Below are positions 55,670 through 64,000 of a stretch of 64,000 nt of DNA, one piece after another. Source of the stretch: Hepsetus odoe (taxonomy: Eukaryota > Chordata > Actinopteri > Characiformes > Hepsetidae); the NCBI GenBank assembly GCA_017165825.1, contig CM029369.1:21322611-21386610 (forward strand), read 5' to 3'. How positions within the stretch are numbered: position 1 is the first letter of the stretch; each line of letters begins with the position of its first letter. The translations under genes and the position numbers were made by a program. Under the pieces are notes generated by a model. That model saw nothing but the letters and a program-made list of their open reading frames with translations, was not told the origin of the DNA and did not search any database.

Positions 55670-57737
55670 AGACAAGAGAGTAGTAGGACAGTCCTGGAAG
55701 TTCATTAAGTGCTCTGCATTACAGATCAGAAAGGCTGGTCTCTATGTGCACTGAGGTCTTGAGGTCAGTAAATAAGGAGCAGGGTGAGCATGTCAATGGC
55801 TGCACATTCTTTATTGATCTGGCTGGGTTGTTCATTCCACTGCCACTTTCGCACATTGTGGGTTATCCAAAACGATCAATCCTGCATTGCTCCTCCTCAA
55901 AGCAGGAGTAGCAGTTTTAATATATTTAGAGATGGCACCCATTCCATGACAGGAATTGCAAAAAAAAACAAAACTGTAGATTGGACATTCGAGGTAAAGA
56001 AACCAGGAATTATAAATCTACAAGACATTTGCATAAGGGCACTTACAGTTGACTAGGGCAGATTTAGCAGGGCTAGATTTGTGTTGACTTCATGCCGAGA
56101 TGGCATCATATGACAGTGAAAGTCACTGAGCTCTTCATTACCATTGAAGTCTATGTGTCTAATTTTATGCACTTATTAGTAAAGGTTTAGCTCAGGCCAG
56201 TAATTAGAAGAGATGTCTGCATACTTTTGGCCATGTATTGAAAGTTTACGTAACAATAGGTCATTTAAACAAAACAAGCAGCGTGAAGAAACTGCATGAA
56301 CTGCATAAACTGCAAAGGTACAATTACCTGCATGATAAAAAGTAATGCAGTTACGTTATTTTATGAACTTTTGCTTATTAGTCATTTGATTTTCTGGTTT
56401 AAAAATCTTTAAATATATGTTATAACAAATACTGTTATATCAAAATGGTGTTTCATTTCAACAATATGAGTTTCCAACAGTTTGTCCATTTAATGTGTTT
56501 GCTAACCTCAGAGCATGCAAATATTGTGATGTATATTGTGAAAACGTCTCTATGCATAATGTGCATTTCTGTCATATGGACCACCTTTAACTGTGAGTGC
56601 AATTGAGGTTTTTGTGTCAGATCTATTTCAGAGCACAGGCCACTGACAACCCTGCACTTTAACAGAACGGGAAGGAGGGGGGGATGATGGGATGTAGGGG
56701 GTACTGGCCATAGTAGGGGTCAACCCTTTCTGGTTCTGACTGCGGTCCTCTATTTTAAGGTTATTGGTTGTATAAATAGAATCCAACCTCATTGAGGTGC
56801 TGTGTTGACTGTACTTTTTAAGAGACATTTCTAATAGTGTTGCCTACTGGGAATAAGCATTGTAAGTAGCCTGTTTGATGGTGAGTGTGTTTGGGTGTGT
56901 GGGTCCATGTATGTGTGTGTGCGTGCATGTGCGTGTAGGATGTAAAGCAGAGTGATTCTGCAGCTGTACAAGAGAGTGCAGACAGAGGTCAGACTGCTGT
57001 GGCACTACCAGATTTAGTAGAAGAACCAAGGCTCAGGAAGCAAGACATGTTTATGAGAAATGGATAAGCCACATAAGAAACACCCACATGAACTTTTGCT
57101 TTGACTGTGAACATGAAAACGTAGCTAAAACAAGTTTATCTCCACTGGCACATCTATTGGGGTATTGGTGTATGTCCTTGTGTCACAGACTTCAAAAACA
57201 CAATCCCTTACTCTCACAATGGCAGAGCATACACATTTAAGGGTGTATATCCTTTAAGATGTTATATATATTATTTATACCCCCCAGCTGAATTCAATTT
57301 TTGAGTTCATAATGCAAAATTAGGTGTGAGCTAAATTATTTGTTCGTGATCTCCAAAAATATTAAGCTTTTTTTGCTACAGTCCCTCTGATAATGTAAAT
57401 GAGATGCTATCTGGCTGGATATCCCATATTGTGCCTTATATTGCTCAAGGTTTCAATGTGAGTGGACCAGAATGAACTGCTGCAAATGTAATGGGCAGAT
57501 ATATGTGAATGTTTTATTTATTCTGTCATCAAAAAAAAAAAAGGCTTCTTAATTGCAGCTTAATTTGCATAAATAATCTCCATATGAAATATATGAACTA
57601 AGGAGTAATAGCTGTGTTTTGAAACTTGTTTCAGCTCTATATTGTGCCTTTTTTCAAAACGTTTCCATGACATAGGTCATTTAATGTCCTAGTTGCTGAA
57701 CAATTTATTGCAGTCAGTAGTTATTGTAGTCAGTAAT
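55670..57737. other. Unassigned intergenic DNA with a Tc1-like end relic
   Basis: At 56207-56240 AGAAGAGATGTCTGCATACT then TTTGGCCATGTATTG resembles an isolated Tc1 terminus. The rest is AT-rich with a GT-rich patch (56880-56935). No coding signal. Confidence 0.45.
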
Positions 57738-57927
57738 GGGTAGTGGTGGTCTAGTGGTAGGGTACTTGCCTATGGACCAATGCCTCAAGAGGTCCCAGGT
57801 TCAAATCCAACCTCTGGCACTGCCAGCACTGGGTCCCCGAGCCAGACCCTTAACCCTGAGTTGCTCCAGGGGGACTGTCCCTGTAATTAACTGTCCCTGA
57901 TAAGAGTGTCTGCTAAATGTAAATGTA
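57738..57927 (+). mobile_element. tRNA-derived SINE family B
   Basis: Head GGTGGTCTAGTGGTAGGGTA (A box), CAGGTTCAAATCCAACC (B box), body GAGTTGCTCCAGGGGGACTG, and tail GTCTGCTAAATG ending in repeated AAATGT. It is the same family as the copy nested in the LINE at 5472-5670. The TCTGCTAAATG tail is shared by many fish SINEs and their partner LINEs. Confidence 0.9.
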
Positions 57928-59130
57928 GTTTAGTGAACGGTTAGTCATGAACAGCCGAGAAATATGCTTAATGTTTGAAGTGTTAGTTTTAAAGCTATTG
58001 CTCTTTTAAATAGCCGTCTGCATCCCAGAACCTTGTTCATGTTGAACACTCTGATTGCAGCAAGTATTTACCCATGCTTTCCCTTTGACTTGTGTGTGCT
58101 AACTGGACTTTGTCCTCTGTCCTAATCTTTACACAGCCCTGACCTTTCAGCCCCTCTGGAAATGCCAATAAATGAAACTTGCCAAATAAGTAATGCTGTA
58201 ATATTATGTAATTATTTGAAAGATTCACTATAATATTACGACTACGTTGAATGGTGCCTGTCACAGAGGACTGTTCCCAGCTTGTCCCAGAGTGTTTTGA
58301 GTGATTGTGTGTTAGAATCTCAGAATGATTTGTACTTTTTTGCACTTTTGATACAATTTTAAACTTTATGTAGTTGATGGTGAAATCTTGCTGAATTTCT
58401 AGCACCTTGCCCCAAGACTGGAGTAATACTGCACTATGCTGGGACTCAGCCTCAGTCCAAGCTCGAGGTGTGTGAGTGTGTGAGAATTCTGAGATGTTTC
58501 CAGCATATCAGGCTGTCTCAACCCTACAGTATTACTGACACAGGATCTCTATGCGCAGAAATAGCTGGAGCCCAAGGGCAATCCGCTGGACTGCAGGCCC
58601 TTCCGTCAGTCCTGTAGAGAACCAGCTTTAGCTTTACAACAGTATCAGCATTCTATTAATGGGCTTCCGCTTCCTATCAGGTGTTTGGGGGCCTTGCAGG
58701 GGATGCAGAGAAAACGATGGGCCATAGAGGCTTTTTACTGCTGCCATGTTGTTTTTTTTTACCTGCTATAGGGTGCGGGTGATATACATATTAAGGCTAT
58801 TGTTGATATATTGTGTTCATTGTGGAGGATAAAAATAGCCTGCACTTATGTGGACTAAACTTAAGTGTTTAAAAAGCTCACCAGCGTCCAGCACAGTCCT
58901 AAGAGAAAAGAAGTGCTGCTTATGAGTGTTTTTTAGCAATGTTCCCTGATTCCCTGGTTCATCTCTCTGTAGGAGCATGTTTATCACAGTAATGGCAATA
59001 AGGAGAGCAACAAGATGACCATACAATTGCTTGTCAGGCTGAGTAAATGAAAGACACTATTTTGTGACTGGTGATATTAGCTAGAGGAGAATGGCTATGG
59101 GGGTCCCTGAGGTAAAGTACAGAAAGATGA

Positions 59131-59131
<1 letters not shown>
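57928..59131. other. Unassigned intergenic DNA
   Basis: Mixed unique sequence; a 122-codon minus frame (58037-58405) has no domain. Confidence 0.45.

Positions 59132-59207
<76 letters not shown>
59132..59207. repeat. CA microsatellite, 38 units
   Basis: Uninterrupted array of about 76 bp. Confidence 0.97.
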
Positions 59208-62513
<3,306 letters not shown>

Positions 62514-62527
62514 GTAACCATGGCAAC
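62514..62527. promoter_or_regulatory. RFX-type X-box
   Basis: GTAACCATGGCAAC matches both inverted half-sites of the RFX consensus with a two-base spacer. It is the best of the three X-boxes in the window. Confidence 0.4.
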
Positions 62528-64000
62528 ATTATCTCAGTCCACCACTACCTTAAGCCATTGCACATCCAGATCACAATACATGTCCAATACTGCCAGATTA
62601 CCTGAGGAGCCAGCTCTGTGGGTATCAAGAGACTTAGACTGGCTTTCAGAGCCAATCAGTTTTTTTTTCCTTCCCCAAGACCCTTTAATTAACTTATCAG
62701 GGCTTTGCACAGATTGAGCCTAAGTAGAAGATTGTTTGTCCTGCTGCTTTAACAAGGTTTTTTTGGTATAATATCTGCAGGTGGCCACGTGCCGCAACAT
62801 TCCCTTTTTTTTACCTAAGTCATTAGTCCAAGCATAAATTCTTAGCTAGTGCAAAGCTGGCAGCATGTCCAGTCTATTGGCAAGATTCATTCACTGACCG
62901 CTGTTACTGAAAATTCATATGTTGCCATTTAAAGATGTGCTAATTGTACTGATTTAATAGATTTGGCTTCTAGTCAGGACTGTCCACCCTGGTTCTATAA
63001 GAGATATTTTCCTTGAATAGCCGCTTTATCTTAACACACATGTTAAAAATCTGCACCATTTTCCGCACTACTGGCCAAAATAATATAACAATCATGGTTG
63101 TTGGGCCTATTTATTTTATCGTGAAGTAACCTCCATGTGGGTTATTTATTTACCACGAACACAAAGCAACTATTAAACCACAGAACGCTGGCTATGCATG
63201 AATATAGACAACATATAATGTCTATTAAAGACAACATCTCACAGCATGGGAATGGATGGTATTTTCCTTCACCATTGCTCACATATGAAAATGACTGCCA
63301 TATGTCAGACTTGCCTTTAGTTGACTTTATTGTTGTGTATTCGCCTTTCTTAAGAGCCCTTGCACAGCTGTGTCTGTTTGACCATCTGAAAGCTCCACCG
63401 TCTCCATTGCCTCAATTGCCGTGTTGAGTTTATACATTTTTCATTATTTGTTATACTTTATATCCATCATATAAAGGACTGAGAGTTGCTTAGTTGAATA
63501 AAAAAGCAACTGGCATAGTGGTCAGATCAAATCAGGACTTAGGACCATGTTCACAGTGGCCTGTTCTAGGAGAGAAGAGTTATACAGATGTTTAGAGCAT
63601 ATCTGCTTTGCTTGCATTCCTTCATGTGCTGCTGCTAAAATAATAAGAGAGCAGGTTACCTCAGGACACCTCCCACTGAGACACACTTGGGATGTTGCAG
63701 TGGACTCCACCGCAATAGTCCGGCTTCTGAAACGTACAGAGGCCCCCCTGGTGAGAGACACACTCATTGTGCCATAGAAACCATGTAACAGATGCTCTTG
63801 AGCTTTGGTCGTGTTGTAGGAGGCCAGTGAGTTTGTGTAATATTATTTTCTCACTTATTTTAAGACAGCATACTGTTTAGTAAAGACACCTTCCCTTCCC
63901 AATGGCAAAAATCTTCAAAAATTAAAGCCAAAATAATGCAACACAACACTAACAAATCATACTTTTTTTAACTGTTACAATGAAGGTTAAGCTGGCCTCA
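62528..64000. other. Unassigned intergenic DNA to the window end
   Basis: AT-rich with short frames. Antiparallel frames at 63522-63777 (81 and 76 codons) overlap and show no domain. No repeat family is recognised. Confidence 0.45.

Overview
This window looks like teleost fish nuclear DNA. The evidence is the repeat content: tRNA-derived SINEs and an RTE-like LINE of fish type, several decayed Tc1/mariner transposons, and long CA/GT, GA/CT and ATCC microsatellites. I found no exon, intact host gene, rRNA, functional tRNA, CRISPR array or bacterial operon on either strand. The long open frames are transposon fragments, translated microsatellites, minisatellites or chance frames in GC-richer blocks. 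The species cannot be named from this sequence alone.

Layout. At 0-7 kb there are two copies of one LINE in opposite orientations. The first (188-973) is a broken 5' part. The second (3671-6737, minus strand) is a 2.9-kb copy bounded by a 17-bp target-site duplication, with a SINE inserted in its coding region. At 7-20 kb there is mostly unique sequence with AT-rich stretches, SINE fragments, decayed Tc1 pieces, a LINE 3' tail and an internally deleted Tc1/mariner element with both terminal inverted repeats (19023-19856). At 20-33 kb there is unique sequence with scattered SINEs, ATCC and GA microsatellites and one Tc1 relic. At 33-34.2 kb there is a compact GC-rich island of two minisatellites (27-bp and 42-bp units) inside a roughly 30-bp imperfect direct repeat. 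At 34-50 kb there are unique blocks, microsatellites and a Tc1 pseudogene (46.2-46.9 kb). At 51.9-52.35 kb there is a near-perfect 80-bp inverted repeat (79 of 80 positions) around a SINE tail and AT/CA repeats, with TTAA at both outer ends. At 53.1-53.7 kb there is a mariner-type element with terminal repeats. At 54-64 kb there is mostly unique sequence with long CA arrays, a G19 run and one more SINE.

From my own intervals, recognisable transposable elements cover roughly 9-10 kb, about 15%. The rest is mostly single-copy-looking DNA. It includes several moderate-GC blocks dense in homeodomain, POU and RFX-type motifs, set in AT-rich DNA. With no exon, this arrangement resembles the regulatory desert around a developmental gene, or a very large intron. 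That is inference from sequence texture; cross-species alignment would decide it.

No cooperative gene system is present. The most unusual item is the 51.9-52.35 kb fold-back structure. Next are the double minisatellite island, the LINE with nested SINE and telomere-like insert, and the motif-rich blocks with perfect palindromes.
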